This document shows, piece after piece, positions 36,541-47,660 of a stretch of 64,000 bases of DNA (the first letter of the stretch is position 1; each line of letters begins with the position of its first letter). The stretch is taken from contig JNEU01000838.1 in the NCBI GenBank assembly GCA_000697475.1, positions 62,001-126,000 on the forward strand, read 5' to 3'. The notes below the pieces were generated by a model. The model saw only the letters and a program-made list of their open reading frames with translations, did no database searches and had not been told where the DNA came from. Source of the stretch: Lichtheimia corymbifera B2541 (lineage: Eukaryota; Mucoromycota; Mucoromycetes; Mucorales; Lichtheimiaceae). Both the position numbers and the translations under genes were made by a program.

Positions 36541-37125
36541 AAGTAGGTAGACCCTGATAGAGCGGAATATGCACAGGGCCGTGTATGTGAAACACACCTC
36601 ATTTGCGTGATACTTCACAATGAACAAACACCACTTATCATAATCATCACGCTTTCAGCATATGTAAAAACGTAAAAGTGCCTGCATCTAGGATTGGCAA
36701 GCTTGATCGTGAAATCTGATTGACAAGGTGCGCTCTACCACGACGAGCAATATTGTTCTATGAAAGATCCCATGTTTCATTGTAAAGTTTAGAGATACAG
36801 ACATCTTTATGTTTTTACATATGCTGTAAGCGTGATGCTATATGACAAGTGGTCTTTGTTCATTGTCAAGTAGGTAGACCCTGATAGAGCGGAATATGCA
36901 CAGGGCCGTGTATGTGAAACACACCTCATTTGCGTGATACTTCACAATGAACAAACACCACTTATCATAATCATCACGCTTTCAGCATATGTAAAAACGT
37001 AAAAGTGCCTGCATCTAGGATTGGCAAGCTTGATCGTGAAATCTGATTGACAAGGTGCGCTCTACCACGACGAGCAATATTGTTCTATGAAAGAACGCAT
37101 GTTTCATTGTAAAGTTTAGAGATAA
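36541..37125 (+). repeat. Tandem duplication, period 327 bp
   Basis: 36541 and 36868 start identical stretches (AAGTAGGTAGACCCTGATAG) that stay the same for about 240 bp, through CGAGCAATATTGTTCTATG. They then diverge (GATCCC versus GAACGC) and run on in related sequence. The near identity implies a recent duplication or conversion. Confidence 0.85.
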
Positions 37126-37450
37126 ATGCACTTTCTCGTTTTTACATATGCTGAAACCTTGATGCTATATGATAAGTGGTGTTTGTTCATTGTGAAGTAT
37201 TATGCAAATGAGCTGTGTCATACGAGCACGCCCCTGCGCATCTTCCGCTCTATCACGGTCAAGCTACTTGACAATGAACAACATCACTTGTCATTAGCAT
37301 CATGCTTTTCGTCATATGTAAAAACGAAAAAGTGCATTTATCTCTAAACTTTACAATGAAACATGCGTTCTTTCATAGAACAATATTGCTCGTCGTGGTA
37401 GAGCGCACCTTGTCAATCAAGTTTCACGATCAACCTTGCCAATCCTAGAT
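36990..37450. repeat. Long inverted repeat with nearly perfect arms
   Basis: Segment 37000-37140 (GCATCTAGGATTGGCAAG to TTTTTACATATG) is found in reverse complement at 37315-37455, with only a few mismatches over about 140 bp. The loop itself contains a smaller inverted pair (GATGCTATATGATAAGTGG against ATCACTTGTCATTAGCATC). Confidence 0.85.
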
Positions 37451-37593
37451 CCATGCACTTCTACGTTTTTACATATGCTGAAACCATGATTCTATATAAC
37501 AAGTGGTGTTTGTTCATTGTGAAGTATCATGCAAATGAGCTGTGTTAGACAAGCAGGGCCCTGCGCATCTTCAGCTCTATCAGGGTCTACCTA

Positions 37594-38048
37594 CTTGACA
37601 ATGAACAAAGACTACTTGTCATATAGCATCACGCTTACAGCATATGTAAAAACATAAAGATGTCTGTATCTCTAAACTTTACAATGAAACATGGGATCTT
37701 TCATAGAACAATATTGCTCGTCGTGGTAGAGCGCACCTTGGGTGCAAGTTTCACGATCAACCTCGCCGATCTCAGATTCACCCAATGTCACCACCAGCCA
37801 AAGTTGAAAAAAAAATTCAAGAGGTCGACCCACGATCCACTTTGGCTGGTGGTGACATTGGGTGAATCTGGGATCGACGAGGTTGATCGTGAAACTTGCA
37901 CCCAAGGTGCGCTTCACCCAGCCGAGCAACTTTGTTCGATTGAAGACCCCACGTTTCATTGTAAAGTTTAGAGATACAGCCATCTTTATGTTTTTACTAT
38001 GCTGTACGCGTAATGCTATATGGAGAGTGGTGTTTGTTCATTGTAAAG
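37594..38048. repeat. Palindrome 2 (about 455 bp)
   Basis: Ends CTTGACAATGAACAAAG and TGTTTGTTCATTGTAAAG. The inner arms carry CCAATGTCACCACCAGCC and its reverse complement GGCTGGTGGTGACATTGG, separated by a spacer of about 35 bp centred near 37821. Both strands give similar open frames because of the symmetry; these are not genes. Confidence 0.85.
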
Positions 38049-38118
38049 TATCATGCAAATGAGCTGTGTTGCACAAAGGAGTCCGTCTGCAACTTCGGCT
38101 CTATCGGGGTCTACCTAC

Positions 38119-38568
38119 TTGACAATGAACAAAGGCCACTTGTCATATAGCATGATGGTTACAGCATATGTAAAACCTAAAGATGTCCATAACTCAAAAT
38201 TCCACAATGAAATGTGGGTTCTTCAATCGAACAAAGCTGTGCGGCGTGGTCCAGCGCACCTTGTGTAGAAGTTTCACGATAGTCGTGGCCATTCTCAGAT
38301 TCACCCAATGTCACCACCAGCTTCGTCGAAAAACATTCAAGAGGTCGACCCAAGATCCAGTTTGGCTGGTGGTGACATTGCGAAATTTGGGATTGGCCAG
38401 CACGATCGTGAAACTTGGACAGTATACGCTGTCGACCACGAGGAGCAACTTCGTTCTATGAAAGACCGCAGGTTTGATTGTAAAATCTTGATATATGACC
38501 GTCTTCATATTTTTACATATGCTGTAAGCGTGATGCTATATGGAAAGTGGTCTTTGTTCATTGTCAAG
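38119..38568. repeat. Palindrome 3 (about 450 bp)
   Basis: Same architecture as the two larger palindromes: ends CTTGACAATGAACAAAGG and CTTTGTTCATTGTCAAG, inner pair CCACCAGC / GCTGGTGGT around 38320-38380. It is more diverged than the others. Confidence 0.8.
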
Positions 38569-38720
38569 TAGGCAGACTCTGATAGAGCGGAAAGATGCAG
38601 AGGGGCGCGTTTATGTAACTGGCAAGCTGCTGGAGTTGAAGGGTCGATCCTATTGGTGGAAAGATGCATGAACTGTACGGCTATAGTAAGGTCCGCCTAT
38701 GATAGCCCGATGGAATTGTT

Positions 38721-40070
38721 CGCTATTATATAAGGCTGCATAGGTTAGCGTTAGCTGACACTGATAGTAGGTAAGCACGGTATGTTCGTGTACTTGTATC
38801 ATATTCTATCACAGCTCACTCTTTCTTGAATGTAATGAAATAAGCTTACAATGAACCAAGGGTAGAGTAACAACAACAAGCACTGCAAACGTTGGACACC
38901 CTCCCTCTGAAATTATTGTCTTTGCAATACAAGGGTTTTTGATGATTTCGATGCCCTTCGTCTACCATCATGTGAATTAGGAAGCTTAAACGAATGTACA
39001 CTGTCGCAAAAGAACAAAGGCATCTCAATACAGACGTTGATGTAAATGATCCATCGCAATTTCCGACCTCAAGCTACTATTATTTCCCCCTTTAAATCCA
39101 GAAACCAAGCAAGTGATCCACATCGCGCACACATAAACTGATACTAAGATACCCTTCTAATCATCATGCTGAATCCAATTTTCCTTCAATGAACGAGTCG
39201 AAGAATAAGACATAGTAGCGTGGATGTTTATCAAGTAAATATGATTGAATAAGATAGGGGGGAACTACGTAGTAGAGGGCAACAGGGATAATCGTGTCAT
39301 TGTATTCTAGGCTACTGCCATCATAAACATCCTCTATCCATAACTGCCAAATAGTCGGTGCGTGGTTTGATTTGAGTATCCCATATCGCCCATGGCTGTT
39401 AAACGCCTTTTGTCAAATATATATATATAACAGCCCTTCGTCAATTCCGTGTCATCCAGCCTGTGATCCGTCGTTCCTGCTGAAGACGCGCCAAGTAACC
39501 AATGTAACATCCCAGGATTTCTTTCTTGCCACTGCACTTGTTTGCATCCATTCATCCATAACCATTGCTGTTGGTCAATCGCTTGCTTGGCCATTTTCCA
39601 TCGTAACTTAACCAGGAGAACATTGCATGTATTGCGGCGTACGTGATAACTGATATGACATCCCATCCACTGGTGTTAAAGCAAGTTGCTGCACGTAAAT
39701 AAAGCTGCTTCTGTACAATGGCTGTCTGCTGTTGACTTGAAAAAGGCTGTAAGGCAAGATGCCGCAAGTGAATTCAGCCAATGGAGTAAAAGGCCCTGCT
39801 AATGGTAACTGCTGTTACGTTTGATTGTGGTCGAGGATTGTACAAGAGAAGGTGGAGTGTCAAGAATCGCCGGTGGCGTAGTGTGGTGCACACGCCATGG
39901 AGTAGCCATTCAGTCAAAGACAATCAGATCAAGATAGTTGTAGGATTGACATGAGGGGTTGAAGCAGGACAATCGTGTGCAGGTGGTAGTTGTACTTGAA
40001 TGGAGCAACAGTTGAGAATGGGAGGAAGAGGCAAGAAAGCTACAAGTGGAAGGGCTGGAAATTAAATTAT
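38721..40070. other. Island interior without recognised genes
   Basis: Between the two repeat clusters. An (AT)n run is at 39418-39428. Short frames (e.g. 39334-39666) have no family signature. A TATATAAGG at 38728-38736 sits just outside the fold-back element. Confidence 0.35.
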
Positions 40071-40119
40071 TCAGGCACTATCAGACATATCCATGCACAC
40101 TGTAAATTGATCCACGGTC

Positions 40120-41110
40120 TTGAGTTTACTCGCCTTGACCTCAAACTTGCACACAAGATGCATTCGGGCATGCTGATCAACTTTGTATTAATAAAGAACC
40201 CACACTTCATTTGAAAGTTTTGAATGGGAGGGTATAATGTGGGATTTACTATGATGGACGGAAATTCCGCACCCGCCCGGATTCATTGATATGTCATTTA
40301 CTATGCATTATCTTGGGATTGCCCAGTTTGAACTTGAAACTTGGTAAGCGGGTTCGCTGAGTCATTCTGATCAACTCCATTCATCTAAAAACCGTATGCT
40401 TCATTATGATGATTCAATGAATCGGAGGGCCCAAATATAGGACGGAAGGAACGCAAGTAGGGTGCATAGTGCACACCCCCGCAATCGTCGACCTCCACTC
40501 CGAAACTTGGTCAGGCCGTGGGCTTCGACATGCTGATCAACTCCATTCAAATAAAAGTCGCAGGCTTCATTGTGAGGAATAAAATGTGGGCGTCCGACGA
40601 TGAACGGATGAGAATAAAAGTAAGGCGGGCAGCCCATGACCTCAAGATTGCCCACTACAAACTTGAAACTTTCACACAAGATGCTCTTGGACATGCTGAT
40701 CAACTTTGTCTTGATAAAGACATCATGCTTCATTTAAGAATTTTGAATGGGAGCGTATAATGTGGATTTGACTATGCTGTCGGAAACTGGGTATGCGACC
40801 AAATTCATGAAATCTCATTTAGTATGAATAACCTTGGGATTCCCCATTTTAAACTTGAAACTTGGTCAGAAGATTCGCTGGGTCATACTGATCAATTCCA
40901 TTCATTTAAAAACCATATGCTTCATTGTGAGGATTTTTGGTCCATATATAGGAGAGACAATGAGTGGACGGGAACGCCCCCGAGATTGGCCACCTCCATC
41001 GTAAAACTTCTAGACAAGGTACTTTCGACCACGACGAGCAGTTTTGTTCTATGAAAGACCCCATGTTTCATTGTAAAGTTTAGAGATGCAGATACCTTTA
41101 TGTTTTACAT
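40120..41110 (+). repeat. Direct-repeat cluster of the same core unit
   Basis: At least five diverged head-to-tail copies of a roughly 90 bp unit, at about 40140-40225, 40335-40425, 40505-40575, 40660-40745 and 40845-40940, plus a copy at 41000-41090 that is nearly identical to the fold-back element units. Shared pattern: CTTGAAACTTG, a short variable part, CTGATCAACT, (T)AAAGA or AAAACC, GCTTCATT. A larger period of about 520 bp links 40134-40430 with 40658-40945, including AATGGGAG.GTATAATGTGG. Confidence 0.75.
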
Positions 41111-41299
41111 ATGCTGTAGCATGATAGGTTTGCTTTCTCCTAGTGGATGGTGCTGGTTGCATTAACGGAAAGATGGAGAGCTGAGTGAAATGGCACGTGT
41201 TGGTTACACAGGACATACACGTCCTTGACAACTTGCACAATTGGAACATGACGATTGCCTTGGAGCCCTACCCAGCCATTTCTACTGTCTGCTCCACCA

Positions 41300-41850
41300 T
41301 CAACAATACAATTGATCGAAATTTAGTAGATTTAATTCCAATGTCTTATAATACATATAACTGACAATGATGACTACATATCATCTTGGCATGATAATGC
41401 ATATGTACAACAGTAATATGTAAGTGGGAAGTATGATGGGGCGTAAAATGGATCAACTAGCAAGCGTTTTGTGGTAATCAACAAGGTGTCGTCTATTCGA
41501 AGCGAACAGTGATCGCTATATGTTTGCCTTTCATAAAGAAGCCGATCGAGGATTGCATGGAGAGTCTGGCACTACTATTATCCTTCTTTTTCATACGATG
41601 GCTCATGGAGAGGATGTAAGCAATTCAAACGGATAATGGAATCCCAGTCATAATGAGAGCGTCAAAGAAGATGATGAAGGCAAGAAAAGACATCAATGAA
41701 ATAGACGAGGATTTGTCCAAATCAAGTAAAAGAGATACAAAGGTCCACCAAGGGGAAAATTATCAAGGCAACAATGAGCACAGAAAGTGTTCATGCATGA
41801 ATATCCTACTCGAAGGGATTGTTTATCAAAGAGGCTATGGCGCTGGACAA
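41300..41850 (+). repeat. Right diverged direct repeat of the island
   Basis: Partner of 32325-32880 (see there for shared anchors). It ends about 20 bp before the p24 stop codon, so part of it is likely the p24 3' UTR. Confidence 0.65.
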
Positions 41851-41870
41851 TGCAAGTCGAATCCCCTTTA

Positions 41871-42828
41871 TTATACAAGTTTCTTGGCGACGAAAAAGCT
41901 CTTATAATGACGCATCTGCCAGACGCAAATACCGCCCAAGACTGCAAGTTGCGTAATTGTCCACCAAACAACGCGAGAATTGGTCAACTCAGACTGATCA
42001 CGGAATTCAGCTTCACGTTCCTATGTCATGTTTTCACATGAGCCATCTTGGATTGCATTTGTATCACATCAATATTTACCCTTTGAGCAGCTTGTTCACG
42101 TCGAATGTCTTGCACGCGTTCATTCAAATCATGGATACGTTTTGCCATATCTAAATGATCCCACCCCATTAATTAACTCCATTGACTTGTCTTGTGCACC
42201 ATCACTTACCAGATAAAGTTTCAGTGTGGTCATGCTGTTCGCCAGCTGGGTCATCAAAGTCCATATCAAATGTCATTCGCTAATGAGTTCATGCATGTAT
42301 GTTAGCACCCTTCTTCAACATGACATGTGCTTTTGTATCTTCATACCGTTTTTGTAGAGTCAAACCATGACGTGCTAGCGACGGATAAACATATGGAATG
42401 ATCGCCTGATTCAGCGGAGGTGAATGTGAATCGTCCAGAAGGAGAATCTTGTCGGTTGACGACGACGTGTTCTTGAGGAAGCTCCTGCATAATAATATTT
42501 AACACCCTCCAGCATGGATCACCTAAGATAGGCTTACCTCCACTGTTATTTGAATACGGGCTTCAGGATTGACAATCCATTGGTTCTGCGTAGCTGAAAA
42601 CTGTTCGGCCTTGTAGATACCTTTACTCCATGGTTAGTGTCATTTGACATGTTGATGCGAAATAGAGATGGTAGTACCAGTCACCATGGTTTCTTTGGGC
42701 AATTCCTCCAAGAAGCACTTCTTTTCGGCACCTTCCAAGTAGAAATACAGTGCATCTGACACTTTTGTAAAGATGGCAAGAACCGCAATGAGCCAGCAGG
42801 TCAAACGTCGCGTTGTCAAGGAGACCAT
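41871..42828 (-). CDS. p24/EMP24 alpha-subfamily cargo receptor (Erp1/TMED9-like)
   Basis: ER-Golgi COPII/COPI vesicle cargo receptor. Exons: 42828-42678, 42620-42538, 42484-42347, 42279-42210, 42150-42080, 42020-41871; 220 aa. The signal peptide (about 1-24, [12 protein letters not shown]) is followed by [20 protein letters not shown], the GOLD domain start. The second conserved Cys is in [10 protein letters not shown] lumenal coiled coil follows ([20 protein letters not shown]). One TM helix ([18 protein letters not shown]) leads to the tail [15 protein letters not shown], with FF for COPII and the KKxx retrieval motif. The WQMRH.KSFF.AKKLV tail is diagnostic of the alpha subfamily. It shares a 135 bp promoter with CDC43. 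Confidence 0.93.
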
Positions 42829-42963
42829 TGAGGAGGAGGAGAGGAAAAAGGTACAGTGCAAGTGCGTACAAGCGGGCGGTCAATGGTAATCCACGTTTCT
42901 ATTTCACCCCGCTTGCTGCTTTCCCGTTGCCTTTACTCTCTTTGCACCACCACCACCACCACG
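42829..42963. promoter_or_regulatory. Compact bidirectional promoter
   Basis: Only 135 bp separate the p24 and CDC43 start codons. It contains GC-rich GTGCAAGTGCG and a CACCACCACCACCACC run just before the CDC43 ATG, which would serve as the 5' UTR. Confidence 0.6.
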
Positions 42964-44500
<1,537 letters not shown>

Positions 44501-44540
44501 TTTTTATTATCCCAAATTCATGCAAGCCTTTGTTTACTGT

Positions 44541-44547
44541 TATAAAA
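44541..44547 (+). promoter_or_regulatory. TATA box of the HSP70 gene
   Basis: TATAAAA lies 88 bp before the HSP70 ATG, within the 128 bp gap after CDC43. No clear heat-shock element (nGAAnnTTCn) was recognised in that gap; it could overlap the end of CDC43. Confidence 0.4.
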
Positions 44548-44628
44548 CCATCACCTGCTTTGTATCATTATTTCCCATCACTTTTTTCTTTTCTCTCTTT
44601 TCTCTTTTCACACATCATTACTTTTACA

Positions 44629-46650
44629 ATGACCAAAGCCATCGGTATTGACCTGGGTACAACTTACAGTTGCGTTGGTGTATGGGAGAATGAGCGCGTG
44701 GAGATCATGGCCAATGATCAAGGCAATCGTACTATGCCATCTTATGTCGCCTTTACATCCTCGGAACGATTGATTGGTGATGCTGCCAAGAATCAAGTGG
44801 CTGTAAGAAAGCATGCATACAATCCCTTTGATGAACACAACCACTGATCTCATCTACTACTACTAGTATAATCCACATAATACGGTGTATGATGTCAAAC
44901 GTCTCATGGGCCGTCAATATGGTGATCCAGAAGTGCAGGAGGATATGAAGCAGTGGCCTTTCCAGGTGGTGAACAAGGATGACAAACCCATGATCCAAGT
45001 CGAAAGCCAAGGCAAGCAGCGACAATTTGCACCAGAGGAGATTTCAGCCATGATCTTGAGCAAGATGCTTGAAACAGCCCAACATTATCTCGGTGATGAT
45101 GCAGTGGAGAATGCAGTGATCACAGTCCCCGCATACTTTAACGATTCGCAACGACAAGCAACCAAGGATGCTGGTACCATTGCAGGCTTGAATGTATTGC
45201 GTATCATCAATGAACCCACAGCAGCTGCTATTGCTTATGGCCTTGACCACCAACAAGGACACAAGGAAAGCCAGCATATCCTTATCTTTGATTTGGGTGG
45301 TGGCACGTTTGATGTTTCATTGCTTACTGTGGAAGGAGGCATCTTTGAAGTACGAGCCACAGCTGGCAACACGCATTTGGGAGGTGAAGATTTTGATACA
45401 CGCCTGGTCAGCTATCTTGCTCAAGAATTCAAGCGAAAGACCCAGAAGGATGTCACTTGCAATCCACGTGCATTGCGTCGTTTGCGAACTGCATGTGAAC
45501 GAGCCAAACGTACACTTTCATCCATTGCGCAAGTGACTATTGAAATCGATTCTCTTTTGGACGGCATGGATTTTTATACGACCATCACACGTGCACGCTT
45601 TGAAGAGTTATGCAATGACCTCTTTCGTCAAACACTGGGACCCGTGGAACGTGTGCTCAAGGATGCCAAAATTGATAAGGATGACGTGGGCGATATTGTC
45701 TTGGTGGGTGGATCCACACGTATTCCAAAGATCCAAAAGATGGTTGCTGGTTTGTTTGATGGCAAGGAACCGAGTCGATCCATCAATCCTGACGAAGCCG
45801 TCGCTTATGGTGCTGCTGTACAAGCTTCTATTCTTTCTGGTGAAACATCCGACAAGATTGACAAGGTGCTTTTGATTGACGTAACGCCATTGTCATTGGG
45901 TATCAAAGTATGTATATTATATGCGTGTGTGGATGTATATATATGAGAAAAAAAATCTAACCCATGGTATTATGTATGTAGACAATGGGAGGGATCATGA
46001 ACACCTTGATCAAACGCAATACTACTGTGCCCACTCGCAAATGTGAAACCTTCACCACTGCCAGAACCAACCAAATGAATGTCCATATTGAAGTCTATGA
46101 AGGTGAACGTGCACGTACTCAAGACAACAATCTTCTCGGCCATTTTATGCTCTGTGGCATCCCGCCTGCACCTGCTGGTATCCCCAAAGTGGAAGTGACC
46201 TTCAATATTGACGTCAATGGCATCTTGCATGTGAGCGCTCAAGAAACGGCTACGGGACGATCCAACAAGATTACGCTTGTCAACAATGGCAGTCGCTTAT
46301 CCAATGATCAAATTGAACAAATGGTGGCTGATGCTCGACGTTTCAAGGCGCAAGATGATGCTGCTGCTGCACGGATCCATTCAAAGAATGCACTTGAAGG
46401 TGTCATTTACCAGCTGCGAGAGCAAGCCGATCTTGTTCATGGTGTTGGAGGCATTGTGGAAACATCAGACGAGTGGGAACGATTTGAACAAGCATTGAAT
46501 GATACCATCCGTTGGCTCAATCAACACGACCATGCTACTCGTCAGGAATATGAGGAAAAACGTCAACATCTCATGACCCTTGCCAGACCTATTATGAGAG
46601 CCTTTAGCAATCCTGCTCCCTTTTCTTTTCTTTTCTCACCTGATCATTGA
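44629..46650 (+). CDS. Cytosolic-type Hsp70 chaperone lacking EEVD
   Basis: ATP-dependent chaperone. Exons: 44629-44802, 44867-45907, 45982-46650; 627 aa. Starts [19 protein letters not shown] (no signal or transit peptide). Signatures: [40 protein letters not shown], substrate domain with [10 protein letters not shown], and [15 protein letters not shown]. The C-terminal lid is short and the protein ends FSFLFSPDH. Canonical SSA proteins end EEVD, which docks Hop/Sti1 and CHIP. NQVAYNPHNT replaces the usual NQVAMNP. Overall more diverged than a main SSA1 protein, so probably a paralogue. The exon joins are unambiguous. Confidence 0.92.
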
Positions 46651-47282
46651 TCATGCAGCACACCTTTAAGCATAGCTTATTCTCTCCCCCTCTCACACAC
46701 ACACATTGCGATGAATTTTCGATTTGCGTAACGAACAAAAACAACATGAAGCATAGCTAATAATAAACCATCTTGGTTACACAAGCTAAAAAGACCTTGT
46801 CAAAGATGGAAGCGTCTAGGCATGGTGGGATTCGAATTACCAAGGAATGATGTTTATTTATCAATCTCATGAAGGGAGATGATAGTGTCGTTTCCTATAG
46901 AGTTGGCTTGTCATCATGGAAAAGAGAGCGGTTACTACATGTGCAAGACCAAGAATAGACAATCATGAAAACAAGGTTATTTGCATTGAAAGCAAGAGTC
47001 AAATTATGCATTGTATTAAAGTACTTTTTGTAAATGAAAAGAGGCATATTAATGAATAAGTGGTAAGATAACACGGTACATGGTAAAGAGTAAAAACACA
47101 GGAGGGGTAAAGAGGCGTATGTCATCATTTTTGACAGCAATGATGAATGCTTCCAAGCTTGATGTCTTGTTTGGGGGGAGGGACGCGTCATCGCGGTGAT
47201 TAATATATGTGTGTGTGTGTGTGTGTGTGTGGTAACAAAACCGGGAGAGGGGTTGAGGATGATGATATGATGATGATGGTGC
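46651..47282. other. Convergent intergenic region
   Basis: Between the HSP70 and zinc-ribbon gene 3' ends. Contains AATAAA-like sequence (46760) and a TG microsatellite. No gene was found; a tRNA-like B box at about 46826-46838 was examined and rejected. Confidence 0.4.
47209..47231. repeat. (TG)n microsatellite
   Basis: Uninterrupted TG run 50 bp beyond the stop codon of the zinc-ribbon gene, probably in its 3' UTR. Confidence 0.9.
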
Positions 47283-47660
47283 TCATGCTCGGGTACATCG
47301 ATCACAATCTTCGTCCACTCCTAAAGCCCGCCCGCACACCGAGCAGTTGCGTCGGCAATAAGGACAATCCCAGCCTCGTTGTAAGGGCCGACCACATCCG
47401 CAAGTAGCAGGACCATCACTAAAGCTGTTGCTGGATCCATCATCATCGTGTGGTGGTGGTTCAGGTGTTGATGGCGTATGATTATGGGGTGGTGGTGTGG
47501 GTGGTAAATGAGGTGGCGGTGTAGGTGGCGATTGTCGTTGTTGGTTAAATGAACGTGATCGAGCGTCCTTTTCATCATTTTGACAGCATCGTAATCCCAG
47601 TATTCGGGCTATGCAGTGTAGAATGGCTTGTATGTATTGTTTCAATTTCCGCAGAAACAT
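47283..47660 (-). CDS. Pro-rich protein with C-terminal double zinc-ribbon-like domain
   Basis: Single exon, 125 aa. The N-terminus is a likely amphipathic helix ending in paired Cys (FLRKLKQYIQAILHCIARIL, GLRCC), suitable for membrane contact or lipidation. The middle is Pro/His-rich (PPTPPPHLPPTPPPH). The C-terminus has four Cys knuckles: CGCG, CPYC, CSVCG and CDRC, spaced as in double zinc ribbons (DZR). No enzyme domain is present. Function unknown; zinc-ribbon tails of this sort often mediate protein contacts. The start is the first ATG in frame. Confidence 0.65.
   Translation of the reverse strand: MFLRKLKQYIQAILHCIARILGLRCCQNDEKDARSRSFNQQRQSPPTPPPHLPPTPPPHNHTPSTPEPPPHDDDGSSNSFSDGPATCGCGRPLQRGWDCPYCRRNCSVCGRALGVDEDCDRCTRA

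Larger units (their letters stand above)
35930..38720. mobile_element. Palindrome-rich fold-back element with terminal inverted repeats
   Basis: About 2.8 kb. Its ends are inverted copies of each other: the reverse complement of 35930-36055 matches 38610-38715, including GGAGTTGAAG, GTCGATCCTATTGG, TGCATGAA, CTATAGT and TCCGCCTATGATAG. The interior holds several large palindromes built from one unit: TTGACAATGAACAAA, CATATAGCATCACG, CAGCATATGTAAAAAC, TTTACAATGAAACATG, TCTTTCATAGAACAA, then GCGCACCTTG and AAGTTTCACGATC. No transposase reading frame is present. It resembles a non-autonomous fold-back or nested MITE-type element. Target-site duplications were not identified. Confidence 0.7.

Noticed and set aside
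37660..37983. Open frames on both strands with similar translations
   Set aside because: They result from the palindromic symmetry of the repeat, not from genes.
38630..38660. GGGTCGATCC resembling a tRNA B box
   Set aside because: It lies inside the terminal inverted repeat of the fold-back element and no cloverleaf can be drawn.
38705..38830. Possible solo LTR with TATATAAGG beside the fold-back element
   Set aside because: No matching second LTR, primer-binding site or TG...CA ends could be shown.
46820..46845. tRNA-like B box (ATTCGAATT)
   Set aside because: No matching A box, acceptor stem or T-arm pairing on either strand.
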